The position numbers were made by a program, and so were the translations under genes. Below are positions 1-7,700 of a stretch of 38,227 nucleotides of DNA, piece by piece. How positions within the stretch are numbered: position 1 is the first letter of the stretch; each line of letters begins with the position of its first letter. Source of the DNA: Helicobacter sp. (GTDB lineage: Bacteria; Campylobacterota; Campylobacteria; Campylobacterales; Helicobacteraceae); assembly GCF_022511165.1 (NCBI RefSeq), contig NZ_JAFLSB010000015.1:1-38227 (forward strand), written 5' to 3'. Under the pieces are notes generated by a model. The model saw only the letters and a list, made by a program, of their open reading frames with translations. It did not search any database and had not been told where the DNA came from.

Positions 1-1033
1 GATTCTCGTGCTTATCACCCTTTAGGACAACTTTATATTAAAGGTGGTGCTGGATTAAAACAAGACTATGCAAAGGCTATTGAATTTTTTAGCAAATCTT
101 GTGCCTTGAACAAATATGAAGGTTGCAATGATTTGGGGCTTATGTATGGTAGAGGATTGGGCACAAAACAAAACACTACAAAAGCAAAAGAACTTTACGA
201 TAAAGCGTGTAATTTGGGCAGTAAAGCAGGCTGTTTAAATTTGGGGTTGTATTATGCAGGTGGTAGGGTTGTCAAGCAGGATTATGCCAAAGCGAGAGAA
301 CTTTATATGAAAAGTTGTGATTTAGATAGCAATAAGGGTTGCCACGCCTTAGCCGCTATGCACTACTATGGCTAAGGCGTGGAGCAAAGCGATGTGAAAG
401 CCTATGAATTATACAGCAAAGCCTACGCACTTGAGGGAGATTACAAGAGTTTAGATTATACAAATTTTGGCTTACTCCTTGCGTGGAGCGATGAAGTCAA
501 GCACGATTACGCTAAGGCAAGGGCAATTTTTAGCAGCAGCTGCGAAAGGGGCAATGCGCTAGGCTGTGGGAATCTAGGTGTGCTGTATGCCTATGGCAGA
601 GGTGTAATGAAAGATACTAAAAAAGCAGCAGAGTTATATAAAAAATCTTGCGAAATGGAAAATCGTGTGGGCTGTGCGAATCTCGCCTTATTATATGAAC
701 AAGGGCAGGGCGTAACGCGAGATTATTTCAAAGCAAGAGAGCTTTATGCTAAAGCTTGTGATATGGGGAGTGTTGAGGGCTGTTTTGGCTTGGGATTACT
801 CTATCATAATGGCACAGGGCTAAGGCAGGATTATGCCAAAGCGAGAGAACTCTATACTAAGGCGTGTAGCGGTGGCAATGAGGGGGGCTTGTAATAATTT
901 GGGTATCTTGTATGGCAATGGCTTAGGCGTAAGAGAAGATAGAGCAAAAGCCAAAGAACTCTTTGGTAAGGCGTGTGATTTGGGGAGTCAGCTAGGCTGT
1001 GATAACTACAAAAAATACAATAACGCCTTTTAG
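1..1033 (+). pseudogene. Sel1-repeat (Hcp-like) cysteine-rich protein, 5' truncated by window edge, with one nonsense and one frameshift lesion
   Basis: The first frame is open from base 1, so the gene begins outside the window. It encodes tandem repeats of about 36 residues with the Sel1/Hcp pattern: KA.ELY.KAC, then GC.NLG.LY..G.GV..D. Each repeat carries a Cys pair, as in the secreted beta-lactamase-like Hcp proteins of Helicobacter, where the pair forms a disulfide. Two lesions break it. A TAA at 373-375 lies in the same frame as the codons on both sides and replaces the variable residue in a YGxGV motif, so a single base change from CAA or AAA would explain it. A run of six G at 882-887 then shifts the frame. 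With five G the reading continues as EGACNNLG into the frame that ends at 1033. The reading is a degraded gene, or a switchable one at the G tract. A sequencing error is possible for either lesion but less likely for both. Confidence 0.85.
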
Positions 1034-1286
1034 CTTGGCTTTTTTGAAAAAATTAAGAATCTCTATTAAAAAGGAATAAGATAAAGTATTCAAGGCAAGT
1101 GTATCTAAAGCTTTGCTTCAATTAAGCTTTACTTAAGTGTGAAAATTACACTTTATTTGCACAAGATAGCCGCTTTTGTAATAGCCATTCAAGGCACACA
1201 TTTATTTAAGATTCATAAAACAAGCCTCCTAATAAAGATTTACTTACTTTTTTAGAGCAAAGTTTATATCCGCACTGTCGCTTTTA

Positions 1287-1311
1287 AGCTAAAAAACAAT
1301 GTCTTTTAGCT
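1287..1311. promoter_or_regulatory. Inverted repeat overlapping the -35 to -10 spacer
   Basis: AGCTAAAA at 1287-1294 is the exact reverse complement of TTTTAGCT at 1304-1311, with a 9-base loop. The repeat spans the -35 and spacer region and touches the first T of the TATAAT box. It could be an operator for a dimeric regulator. It could also be a chance AT-rich palindrome or the end of the preceding transcript. Confidence 0.3.
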
Positions 1312-1316
1312 ATAAT
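1311..1316 (+). promoter_or_regulatory. Sigma70 -10 box (TATAAT) of the OmpA-type lipoprotein gene
   Basis: A perfect TATAAT lies about 34 bases upstream of the ATG at 1350 and predicts a transcript start near 1323. No clear -35 box is seen, which is usual for epsilonproteobacteria. The position makes the in-frame ATG at 1299 unusable as a start, because it would lie upstream of the transcript. Confidence 0.65.
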
Positions 1317-1349
1317 GCGAGGCTTAAATCAACACAAAGGAATATTTTT

Positions 1350-2018
1350 ATGTTAAGGACAACAACAACTTCAAAAATCTCTCTTGCGCTCTGCGGTGCG
1401 CTTCTTGCAACAGCTTGCACGACTAATCCTTACACAGGTGAATCTCAAGTAAGTAAAACAGCTATTGGTGCAGTAGGTGCAGCGGCTATTGGTGCAGGAA
1501 TCGGAGCATTAGCGAGTAAAAAAGATAGAGCAAAAGGCGCGGCTATTGGTGCAGGAATCGGAGCATTAGCAGGTGGTGCAGTAGGTGCATATATGGATGT
1601 ACAAGATAAAAAGCTTCGTGAAGAGCTTCAAGGCACAGGCGTGAGCGTTACAAAACAAGGCAATGAGATTATACTTAATATGCCCGGCGATATTACCTTT
1701 AGCAGTGGTAGCGCGACTTTGAGCGCAGACTTTAATGGTGTGCTTAATTCTGTGGCAAAAGTGCTTAATAAATACGATAAGACTATTGTTTCGGTTGTGG
1801 GTTACACAGATAATACAGGGACCGCAGCAAAGAATCTTAGCCTTTCACAGCAACGCGCTCAAGCTGTGGCAACATATTTGCAAAATCAAAAAGTTAAGCC
1901 AGAGCGATTTGTGGTTGAGGGGCTAGGGCAAGAAAATCCTGTGGCTTCAAATAGCACTGCTGAAGGGCGTGCGAAAAATCGCCGCGTTGAGATTTCACTT
2001 ACAGCTATTACCAAATAG
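1350..2018 (+). CDS. OmpA-family outer-membrane lipoprotein with glycine-zipper region (YiaD-like)
   Basis: 222 aa from the ATG at 1350, chosen because an AAAGGA box lies 8 bases upstream and the only good -10 box is downstream of the earlier in-frame ATG. Residues 1-22 form a signal peptide ending LLATAC, so Cys23 is the likely lipidated residue. Residues about 35-80 are Gly/Ala rich with GAGIGAL repeats (glycine zipper), followed by a short linker. The C-terminal 110 residues are an OmpA/MotB peptidoglycan-binding domain, with FSSGSATL, VVGYTDNTG, LSxxRAxxVxxYL and a final NRRVEI motif. The architecture matches YiaD-type lipoproteins, which tether the outer membrane to peptidoglycan. Pal is less likely because Pal lacks the glycine zipper. 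The gene appears to have its own promoter. Confidence 0.85.
   Translation: MLRTTTTSKISLALCGALLATACTTNPYTGESQVSKTAIGAVGAAAIGAGIGALASKKDRAKGAAIGAGIGALAGGAVGAYMDVQDKKLREELQGTGVSVTKQGNEIILNMPGDITFSSGSATLSADFNGVLNSVAKVLNKYDKTIVSVVGYTDNTGTAAKNLSLSQQRAQAVATYLQNQKVKPERFVVEGLGQENPVASNSTAEGRAKNRRVEISLTAITK
1482..1570 (+). repeat. Perfect 32-bp direct repeat inside the glycine-zipper coding region
   Basis: The same 32 bases occur at 1482-1513 and 1539-1570, starting GCGGCTATTGG and ending GCATTAGC. They are offset by 57 bases, so both encode AAIGAGIGALA in frame. The identity at silent positions suggests a recent in-frame duplication or gene conversion. Recombination between the copies would remove or add 19 residues. 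Confidence 0.8.
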
Positions 2019-2025
2019 CTCACAT

Positions 2026-2045
2026 TTCTAGCCTTTGGGCTAGAA
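2026..2045 (+). other. 8-bp perfect hairpin between the OmpA-type gene and the 627-aa gene
   Basis: TTCTAGCC at 2026-2033 pairs with GGCTAGAA at 2038-2045 around a TTTG loop. It ends 5 bases before the ATG at 2051 and lacks a following T run. It could be a weak terminator or attenuator, or it could mask the ribosome-binding region of the next gene, which otherwise shows no clear Shine-Dalgarno sequence. Confidence 0.4.
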
Positions 2046-2050
2046 GCCTA

Positions 2051-3934
2051 ATGCAAGTATTTAAGCAATTTTTTCCTCTTTTTTTCTTTCTCTGTGCGCT
2101 TTTATGTATCTTATGCGTAGGATTCTATCCTAGACTTTCTTTTTTGCTCTATGTGGCTTTTATCTTGCAGACTTTTGCACTTTTTATCTACACCTATGAT
2201 ATTTTAAAAATCAAAAAACAAGCAACAATCAAAGCTTACTATAAGCTAAATTCTTTTTTACATCGCTATTTTGGGCATTTCTTACTTGTGAAGATTTTAA
2301 GCCTTTGTGCTGCGCTTATAGGGAGCATATCACTTTTTTTTATGCTGATATTTCCTAGCGGGAGTGAGATTCTTATTTTTTGCCTACTTGTGCCTTGTAG
2401 CATATATGGCTTTAAGATTATTTTTATCATTTGCAAAGCAAATCTAAGCCCTGATTTTGCACCCGCTCTTGCAAAAAAATATACTGCATTTGTGGGCGCG
2501 GGGATTGCTGTATTGCTTGAAGTTATTTTAAGTGGTATTGCACCCTCTGTTTTAGAGGGCAGTGATGTCCAAGCGCATTATCACACCCTTATGGAGAGCT
2601 ATGGTATTGCTCAAATGCACTCGCGTTTTTGGCAAGAAGTCTTTGGCTTTATGCTTTTAAAAAAATCACTCCTTGATATACTCTATGTAAGCGTTGCTGA
2701 TAGCTATTTGCATTTTGCGCTTATTTTACTCTTTGCGTGTGGGCATTTTGCTGCATTTGTAAGCTTTACTCTTTTGTGTATAGGGAGTATTTCGCCTATA
2801 AAAAAACTAAAGATACAAGGAGATAATGGGCAAGGGCAGAATCTTGAAGTTTTAGGACAGCCTCAAACCCATAATAGCCAAAATATCGCGCAATCTCGCT
2901 CATTTAGGCAATTTTTTGCTATGGTATTTTTTCTTATTTTTGTGTATATTGCCTTTAATATCAGCATTCATCTTCAGCCCTTAGCAAAGCACCAAAAACT
3001 CCCTCCACTCCTAAGTGAGCGGATTCTAAAAGATAATGAACAATATATACAAATTAGTTTGCAGGGGGCGCAAAGTTTTATTCACGCAAATGACTTACCC
3101 TCCTTGCAACACAAACTAGAGCAGAATTTGGCCTCTTTTGAATCTAGCCTCAATGCCGATATAGATAAAGCTTTAGATGAATATCTCGCGCAAAAAGAGC
3201 AAATTATCAATAAGTATTCTCAATGGTATTTTAGCGTCAGTGGCGAATATACAAGACTTTTTTATGCTGCACTTGGCAAGGGAGAGGATATTGCACAAGA
3301 GCAATTTATTTCTTTGCTTAAAACCTATACGCCTTATGATTTGCAAGAGCGTTTAAATAGTCTTTATGATAAACATCTTTTGCAGCTTAAGGCTCGTTTA
3401 GAGCAAAGCTTTGGATTATTTTTGACACATAAAAAACCACAAAATGCGCGGATTTCATCTATTTTTTCACTTGAGGATATAAACACACAGCTTGATTTAC
3501 TCTCCCCACGCGCTACTGATGGAATGGCCGCGCTTTTAGGGGCAAGTATGGTAGGAGTGATGATACTCAAGGCTTCAGGTAAAGCCCTTGCAAAATCAAG
3601 TGTTAAAATCGTAGGTAAAAGCGTGGCAAAAAAGAGCCTATCTAGCGCAGTAGGAGTAAGTGGCTCGCTGCTATGTGGAGCATTTGCACCTTTATGTGCG
3701 ATTGGGTTTTTTGTGGCGAGTGATTATGCGATTAATAGCGTTGATGAAGTGCTTAATGAAGATGAGTTTAAGCAAGAAATGCGCAAGGGATTTGACTTGT
3801 GGGAACTTCAGCTAAAAAACAGCCTTATGAGTTATAATAATGAACTTTCAAAACAGATATTAGAGAAGCTTTCATTGCAAGGAGATTCTCAAGCAGAATC
3901 TTCCTCCATAGAAACAAAAAATGAGCATAAATAA
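2051..3934 (+). CDS. Large multi-pass membrane protein of unknown function
   Basis: 627 aa that I do not recognise as a named family. The N-terminal half has about seven hydrophobic segments, near residues 5-25, 29-50, 78-100, 105-127, 144-163, 218-240 and 290-310. A polar Gln/Asn-rich linker lies near residues 255-280, before the last of these. Residues about 320-490 are charged, helical and probably coiled. Residues about 498-560 hold a Gly/Ala/Ser-rich hydrophobic pair (GASMVGVMIL, then CGAFAPLCAIGFFVASDYAI), followed by an acidic DEVLNEDEF stretch and a helical tail. The paired hydrophobic stretch plus acidic tail recalls hypothetical inner-membrane proteins of other Gram-negatives, but I cannot name a function. 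It starts a run with the next three genes (9-base gap to the next). No strong Shine-Dalgarno sequence precedes the ATG, which lies just after a hairpin. Confidence 0.8.
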   Translation: MQVFKQFFPLFFFLCALLCILCVGFYPRLSFLLYVAFILQTFALFIYTYDILKIKKQATIKAYYKLNSFLHRYFGHFLLVKILSLCAALIGSISLFFMLIFPSGSEILIFCLLVPCSIYGFKIIFIICKANLSPDFAPALAKKYTAFVGAGIAVLLEVILSGIAPSVLEGSDVQAHYHTLMESYGIAQMHSRFWQEVFGFMLLKKSLLDILYVSVADSYLHFALILLFACGHFAAFVSFTLLCIGSISPIKKLKIQGDNGQGQNLEVLGQPQTHNSQNIAQSRSFRQFFAMVFFLIFVYIAFNISIHLQPLAKHQKLPPLLSERILKDNEQYIQISLQGAQSFIHANDLPSLQHKLEQNLASFESSLNADIDKALDEYLAQKEQIINKYSQWYFSVSGEYTRLFYAALGKGEDIAQEQFISLLKTYTPYDLQERLNSLYDKHLLQLKARLEQSFGLFLTHKKPQNARISSIFSLEDINTQLDLLSPRATDGMAALLGASMVGVMILKASGKALAKSSVKIVGKSVAKKSLSSAVGVSGSLLCGAFAPLCAIGFFVASDYAINSVDEVLNEDEFKQEMRKGFDLWELQLKNSLMSYNNELSKQILEKLSLQGDSQAESSSIETKNEHK

Positions 3935-3943
3935 GGAGAAAGT

Positions 3944-4501
3944 TTGAGAGAGATGAGTGTTTGGACTTTTGGAGGTAGCTCATTGCTCTTTGCTTGTATT
4001 ATTGTATTAGCAAATTATAGTGTGCAATATCCCATACTTGATACACCGCTTACTTATGGAGCTTTGACTTATCCTATAAGTTTTTTACTCCTTGATATAT
4101 TAAGCGAAAAATATCATAAAAAGCAAGTATTAAAGGTGCTTTGGTGTGGGCTTATTCTTGCTTTTATTCCTTCGTTTTTAGCAAGTGAGCCACGCATTGC
4201 CTGTGCAAGTGTATGCGCCTTTATCATCTCACAGAATCTTGATGTACATATCTTTTTTTATTTCAAAAATCATTTTCCACGCTTATGGTGGCTGCGCAAT
4301 AATGCAAGCACAATAACTTCGCAATTTATCGATACAATGATTTTCTTTCATATCGCCTTTTTATTTGTGTATCCGTGGGAGCAAGTCATAGCGATGCTTT
4401 TGGCAGATTTTTGCATTAAAGCTTTTCTTGCTCTGTGCGATACACCACTTTTTTATGCTTTTGCTATACGCAAAGAAAAGCCAAAAATCACTACAAAATA
4501 A
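3944..4501 (+). CDS. VUT-family (queuosine precursor type) transporter
   Basis: 185 aa, hydrophobic, with about five to six membrane helices. The motif YPISFLLLDILSEKYHKK near residues 47-64 and NASTITSQFIDTMIF near residues 125-139 are hallmarks of the VUT/YhhQ (DUF165) family, which imports queuine or preQ precursors for tRNA queuosine modification. The start is taken as TTG at 3944 because AGGAG at 3934-3938 is 5 bases upstream; the ATG at 3953 would sit 14 bases away. Neighbours are membrane-lipid and NAD genes, so context does not add to the functional call. Substrate is inferred from family only. Confidence 0.75.
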   Translation: MREMSVWTFGGSSLLFACIIVLANYSVQYPILDTPLTYGALTYPISFLLLDILSEKYHKKQVLKVLWCGLILAFIPSFLASEPRIACASVCAFIISQNLDVHIFFYFKNHFPRLWWLRNNASTITSQFIDTMIFFHIAFLFVYPWEQVIAMLLADFCIKAFLALCDTPLFYAFAIRKEKPKITTK

Positions 4502-4509
4502 GGAAAAAT

Positions 4510-5295
4510 ATGAATCTTTCAAACAAAATTTCGCGACTTTTTGGGCGATTTGCCTCTTATGAATTTCCCTCTTTTGTGCAACACATCATTAATAGCGCGT
4601 ATGTGAGAATCTTTAATATAGATTTAGGTGAGTTTGCACCTGCTTCGAGTTATGCCTCACTCAATGCCCTTTTTACACGCGCACTTACTAAACCACGCAC
4701 GATTAACCCTAATCCCATTGTGCTGATTGCGCCTTGTGATTCACTGATTACCCAAATGGGCAAAAGCACAGATAAAAATGCCTTGCAAATTAAAGGTATG
4801 GAGTATTCTATCGAGGAGCTTTTGGGGCAAAAGCTTGATAGAGAGTTTTACTATATGAATTTTTATCTCTCTCCAAGAGATTATCATCGCTATCACGCAC
4901 CTTGTGATATGGAGATTTATGAGGTGCGCTATTTTGGTGGGGAGCTGCTCCCTGTGAATCTGCCCTCTTTGCAAAAAAATCATAACCTCTTTGTCCGCAA
5001 TGAACGCGTAGTGGTGGTAGCAAAGACTTCAACGCATAAATGGCTTTATTTTGTCGCTGTGGGTGCGCTCAATGTCGGCAGTATGATAATGCACTTTGAA
5101 AGCAGAATCCAAAGCAATGCCGGAGCGCATAATATCTCTTATACTTACCGCACACCCATTGCGGTTAAAAAGGGAGAAGAGCTTGGTATGTTTAAAATGG
5201 GCTCAACGATTGTGCTTTTTATGGAGCAGATGATTCCAGATGTGCATATCAATCAAAAAGTAAAATTCGCTGAGGATTTAGGCACTTATACATAA
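4510..5295 (+). CDS. psd: Phosphatidylserine decarboxylase proenzyme
   Basis: 261 aa. The enzyme makes phosphatidylethanolamine from phosphatidylserine at the inner membrane. The sequence shows YLSPRDYHRYHAPCD, the conserved His/Asp segment, near residue 120, and MGST near residue 230, where the proenzyme self-cleaves before Ser232 to form the pyruvoyl cofactor. E. coli has LGST at this place. Length fits the short epsilonproteobacterial form, about 265 aa. The start is ATG 4510 with AAGGA just upstream, not the in-frame ATG at 4435, which lies inside the transporter gene. It lies 8 bases after the transporter gene and 22 bases before nadA, so probably one transcript. As I recall, psd and nadA are also adjacent in H. 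pylori. Confidence 0.93.
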   Translation: MNLSNKISRLFGRFASYEFPSFVQHIINSAYVRIFNIDLGEFAPASSYASLNALFTRALTKPRTINPNPIVLIAPCDSLITQMGKSTDKNALQIKGMEYSIEELLGQKLDREFYYMNFYLSPRDYHRYHAPCDMEIYEVRYFGGELLPVNLPSLQKNHNLFVRNERVVVVAKTSTHKWLYFVAVGALNVGSMIMHFESRIQSNAGAHNISYTYRTPIAVKKGEELGMFKMGSTIVLFMEQMIPDVHINQKVKFAEDLGTYT

Positions 5296-5317
5296 AAATG
5301 ATTTAAAAGGAGCGATG

Positions 5318-6331
5318 ATGTCAGCTACACTTCCTAATGAAATAAAATCTTTACTTCACAAACTCGATGCTCTTTTAGTGGCACATTATTATCAAAAAGA
5401 TGAAATTGTTGCCTTGGCAGATTTTTGTGGGGATAGCTTAGAGCTCTCCCGCAAAGCCTCACAAAGTGAAAAAAATCTTATCGTATTTTGTGGTGTAGCA
5501 TTTATGGGCGAGAGTGTAAAGGTGCTTTCACCTAAAAAACGCGTTATTATGCCAAGAATGGCGTGCTGCTCAATGGCAAGAATGATTGATAGTAGCTATT
5601 ATGATAAAAGTATCACTCTTTTAGAATCCTATGGCATCACTAAAGATACTATTTTTCCTATTACTTATATTAATTCAAATGCCGATGTGAAAGCAAAAGT
5701 TGCCCAAATGGGAGGGCTTGTTTGCACAAGCGCAAATGCTCATAGAATCTTTGCTTTTGCAAAAGAACAGAATAAAAAAATCTTTTTTCTACCTGATAGA
5801 TGCTTAGGGGAGAATCTCGCCCAAGCAGATGGTAAGAAAAGCGCAATTTTAGGCATAGATAGCAAAGAAAAGGTATGTGAAGCCGATGTGATTTGCTATG
5901 ATGGATTCTGTTCGGTTCATCAACTTTTTACAACCCAAGATATTGCCTTTTATCGCGAGAAATTCCCAGATATTAAAATTGCTTTACACCCTGAATGCGA
6001 CCCTAGCGTGGTAAAACTCGCCGATTTTGTTGGCTCTACAAGCCAGATTATCAAGTATGTGCAGGATTTGCCGCTAGAGCAAAAAGTGGCAGTGGGGACG
6101 GAATTTAATCTCGTCAATCGTTTGCGCCCTAAATATAAGGGCAAACAAACGACTTTTGTTTTAAGCTCAAGTAAGCCTCAATGCCCCACAATGAATGAAA
6201 CCACGCTTGAAGATGTGCGTGATGTGCTTCTTGCTTTTGAGGATAATAAGCCCATTAATGAGGTATTTTTAGAAGATGAGATTCAAAAATGGGCAAAAAT
6301 TGCACTTGATAGAATGCTTGAGCTTTCTTAA
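5318..6331 (+). CDS. nadA: Quinolinate synthase
   Basis: 337 aa. With NadB or another iminoaspartate source it condenses iminoaspartate and dihydroxyacetone phosphate to quinolinate in NAD synthesis. The N-terminal LVAHYYQKDEIVALADFCGDSLELS is typical. Three Cys positions fit the 4Fe-4S ligands: the pair at about 83/84 (MACCSM), about 198 (YDGFCSVH) and about 289 (QCPTMNETTL). GTEFNLVNRL, with the conserved Glu, is also present. The start region reads AGGAG, two bases, ATGATG. The second ATG at 5318 gives the better spacing of 5 bases; 5315 would add one Met. The gene ends the operon that begins at 2051. nadC is not next to it, unlike H. pylori as I recall. Confidence 0.95.
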   Translation: MSATLPNEIKSLLHKLDALLVAHYYQKDEIVALADFCGDSLELSRKASQSEKNLIVFCGVAFMGESVKVLSPKKRVIMPRMACCSMARMIDSSYYDKSITLLESYGITKDTIFPITYINSNADVKAKVAQMGGLVCTSANAHRIFAFAKEQNKKIFFLPDRCLGENLAQADGKKSAILGIDSKEKVCEADVICYDGFCSVHQLFTTQDIAFYREKFPDIKIALHPECDPSVVKLADFVGSTSQIIKYVQDLPLEQKVAVGTEFNLVNRLRPKYKGKQTTFVLSSSKPQCPTMNETTLEDVRDVLLAFEDNKPINEVFLEDEIQKWAKIALDRMLELS

Positions 6332-6336
6332 ATCTC

Positions 6337-6382
6337 AAAGCAGGTATGGTAGAGCTTGGACTTGAATTCTAAAACCTGCTTT
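6337..6382 (+). terminator. Possible intrinsic terminator after nadA
   Basis: AAAGCAGGT at 6337-6345 pairs with ACCTGCTTT at 6374-6382 across a long 28-base loop, followed by TATT. It starts six bases after the nadA stop. The long loop and weak T run make it only moderately convincing. Confidence 0.45.
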
Positions 6383-6401
6383 TATTGCATTAACCCCAAA
6401 A

Positions 6402-6435
6402 ACTCTTAAGTATGAGAATCTCGAGTCTTAAGAGT
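6402..6435 (-). terminator. Likely intrinsic terminator of tsaD
   Basis: On the minus strand ACTCTTAAG pairs with CTTAAGAGT (plus-strand arms 6402-6410 and 6427-6435) and is followed by a run of T (plus-strand A at 6397-6401). One arm overlaps the last codons of tsaD. With the nadA stem it separates two converging genes. Confidence 0.55.
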
Positions 6436-7570
6436 GTGTTTCTTTATAAAAATCACTCGGCAGACTTTTTGGGGAAACTTGTGCTTGATGTAGGGGCGTG
6501 AAATCACCTCTTTGGTATTGCTCTATGGCACATACACCAATCATTGCTGCATTATCAGCACAAAACTCAAGCGGGGCAAGAACGAGTGTCTTACCAAACT
6601 CTACACAAAGTTTTTCCATTTCTTGCCTTAAATATGTATTCGCACTTGCCCCGCCCACAATCGCAAAATGCGTAAGATTCTGTGCTTCTTTCCCTTGAAA
6701 AAATAATCTCACTTTGCGCAAAATATGCTCACACGCACTTTTTTGGAATCCTGCGCAAATACTGCCTATATCTTGTGCTATATATGGCTTTTCTAGGGCA
6801 GTTATGGCAATTCTTACAGCATTTTTAAGCCCAGAGAAGCTAAATTGCAACTGATGATTATGTAAAAGCGGCACAGGAAAACTATGAGGAGTTATATGGG
6901 GATAGTTTTGCATAAAATCTTTAGCATAAGATTCTACGATTGGTCCCCCCGGATAGCCAAGATTGAGATATTTAGCGACTTTATCAAAACTCTCGCCAAA
7001 GCTATCATCAAGACTTTGGGCTACAAGGCTTATATCATTTGCTCCACGCATAGAGAGAATCTGCGTATGTCCGCCAGAAACGAGCAAAATCCCTAGGGGT
7101 AAATATGCTTTGATTTGTGATTGCAAACTTTCTTGTGCGCAATCTTGTGTATTTTCATTAAGGTGCGCAGAGACAAAGCTAGAGTGGGGCAGAGTGGGGG
7201 ATTGCTTAATAAAAAGTGAATAGATATGCCCCTTAAGATGATTAACACAAATCAGAGGGAGATGCAGGCTTAAAGCAAGTGTCTTTGCCATCATTAAGCC
7301 TTCAATGAGCGTTACGCTTAAACCCGGACGCGTGGTTACAGCGATTGCTTTCAAGGAAGAGAAATCATTATGAAGAAATGTTTTGAGCCTATTAAAAAGC
7401 TGTGGAAGTCGCTGACAATGCAGCCTTGAGGCGATTTCTGGCACTACACCGCCATAACTGCTATGTTCTTCATCTTGGGAGAGTTTAAGATGATAGATGA
7501 GCCTTGCATCATTAATGCTTACTAAGGCTATGGAGCTATCATCACAACTTGATTCTATGCTTAAAATCAT
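6428..7570 (-). CDS. tsaD: tRNA N6-adenosine threonylcarbamoyltransferase subunit TsaD
   Basis: 380 aa. With TsaB and TsaE it transfers threonylcarbamoyl to A37 of ANN-decoding tRNAs. It begins ILSIESSCDDSSIALV, the ASKHA-fold start typical of TsaD/Gcp. It has VNHLKGHIYS with the two metal-binding His near residue 110, SGGHTQI, a GESFDKVAKYLNLGYPGGP stretch and a C-terminal CADNAAMIG. The ATG at 7570 is chosen because AAAGGGAAAGAG directly precedes it and the protein then starts as in other family members. A longer frame reaching 7678 adds 36 unrelated residues. It is divergent from aguA with about 130 bases between, and convergent with nadA. A C6 run in the coding region is in frame and causes no defect. 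Confidence 0.95.
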   Translation of the reverse strand: MILSIESSCDDSSIALVSINDARLIYHLKLSQDEEHSSYGGVVPEIASRLHCQRLPQLFNRLKTFLHNDFSSLKAIAVTTRPGLSVTLIEGLMMAKTLALSLHLPLICVNHLKGHIYSLFIKQSPTLPHSSFVSAHLNENTQDCAQESLQSQIKAYLPLGILLVSGGHTQILSMRGANDISLVAQSLDDSFGESFDKVAKYLNLGYPGGPIVESYAKDFMQNYPHITPHSFPVPLLHNHQLQFSFSGLKNAVRIAITALEKPYIAQDIGSICAGFQKSACEHILRKVRLFFQGKEAQNLTHFAIVGGASANTYLRQEMEKLCVEFGKTLVLAPLEFCADNAAMIGVCAIEQYQRGDFTPLHQAQVSPKSLPSDFYKETHS

Positions 7571-7662
7571 CTCTTTCCCTTTGTAGTCCTTAAATAAAAT
7601 CTCACCTAAGCTTACATAACATCTTGCGCAATGTCTATAATGAATAAGATTTAGCATTGAGG

Positions 7663-7671
7663 TGCTAGAAT
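7663..7671 (+). promoter_or_regulatory. Extended -10 promoter of agmatine deiminase
   Basis: TGCTAGAAT (TG, one base, TAGAAT) lies about 30 bases upstream of the GTG at 7701 and predicts a transcript start near 7678. A second perfect TATAAT at 7636-7641 is another candidate. Both lie in the intergenic region shared with the divergent tsaD. Confidence 0.5.
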
Positions 7672-7700
7672 TATACAAAACAAATCTAAAGGATATACAA

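Larger units (their letters stand above)
1034..1349. other. Intergenic region with two small stem-loops and the promoter of the OmpA-type gene
   Basis: This 316-base stretch holds no convincing gene. Two stem-loops follow the Sel1 remnant: AAAGCTT at 1107-1113 pairs with AAGCTTT at 1124-1130, and AAGTGT at 1135-1140 pairs with ACACTT at 1148-1153, followed by TTATTT. The second may be a weak terminator. The right end contains the -10 element and an inverted repeat, listed separately. Confidence 0.4.

Noticed and set aside
1299..1349. Upstream in-frame start for the OmpA-type lipoprotein
   Set aside because: It precedes the TATAAT-predicted transcript start, and the lipoprotein signal peptide begins at 1350.
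4435..4509. Upstream start for psd
   Set aside because: It lies inside the transporter gene and lacks a ribosome-binding site. ATG 4510 has one and matches family length.
6944..6950. C6 run in tsaD
   Set aside because: It encodes the conserved YPGGP motif in frame of an essential gene.
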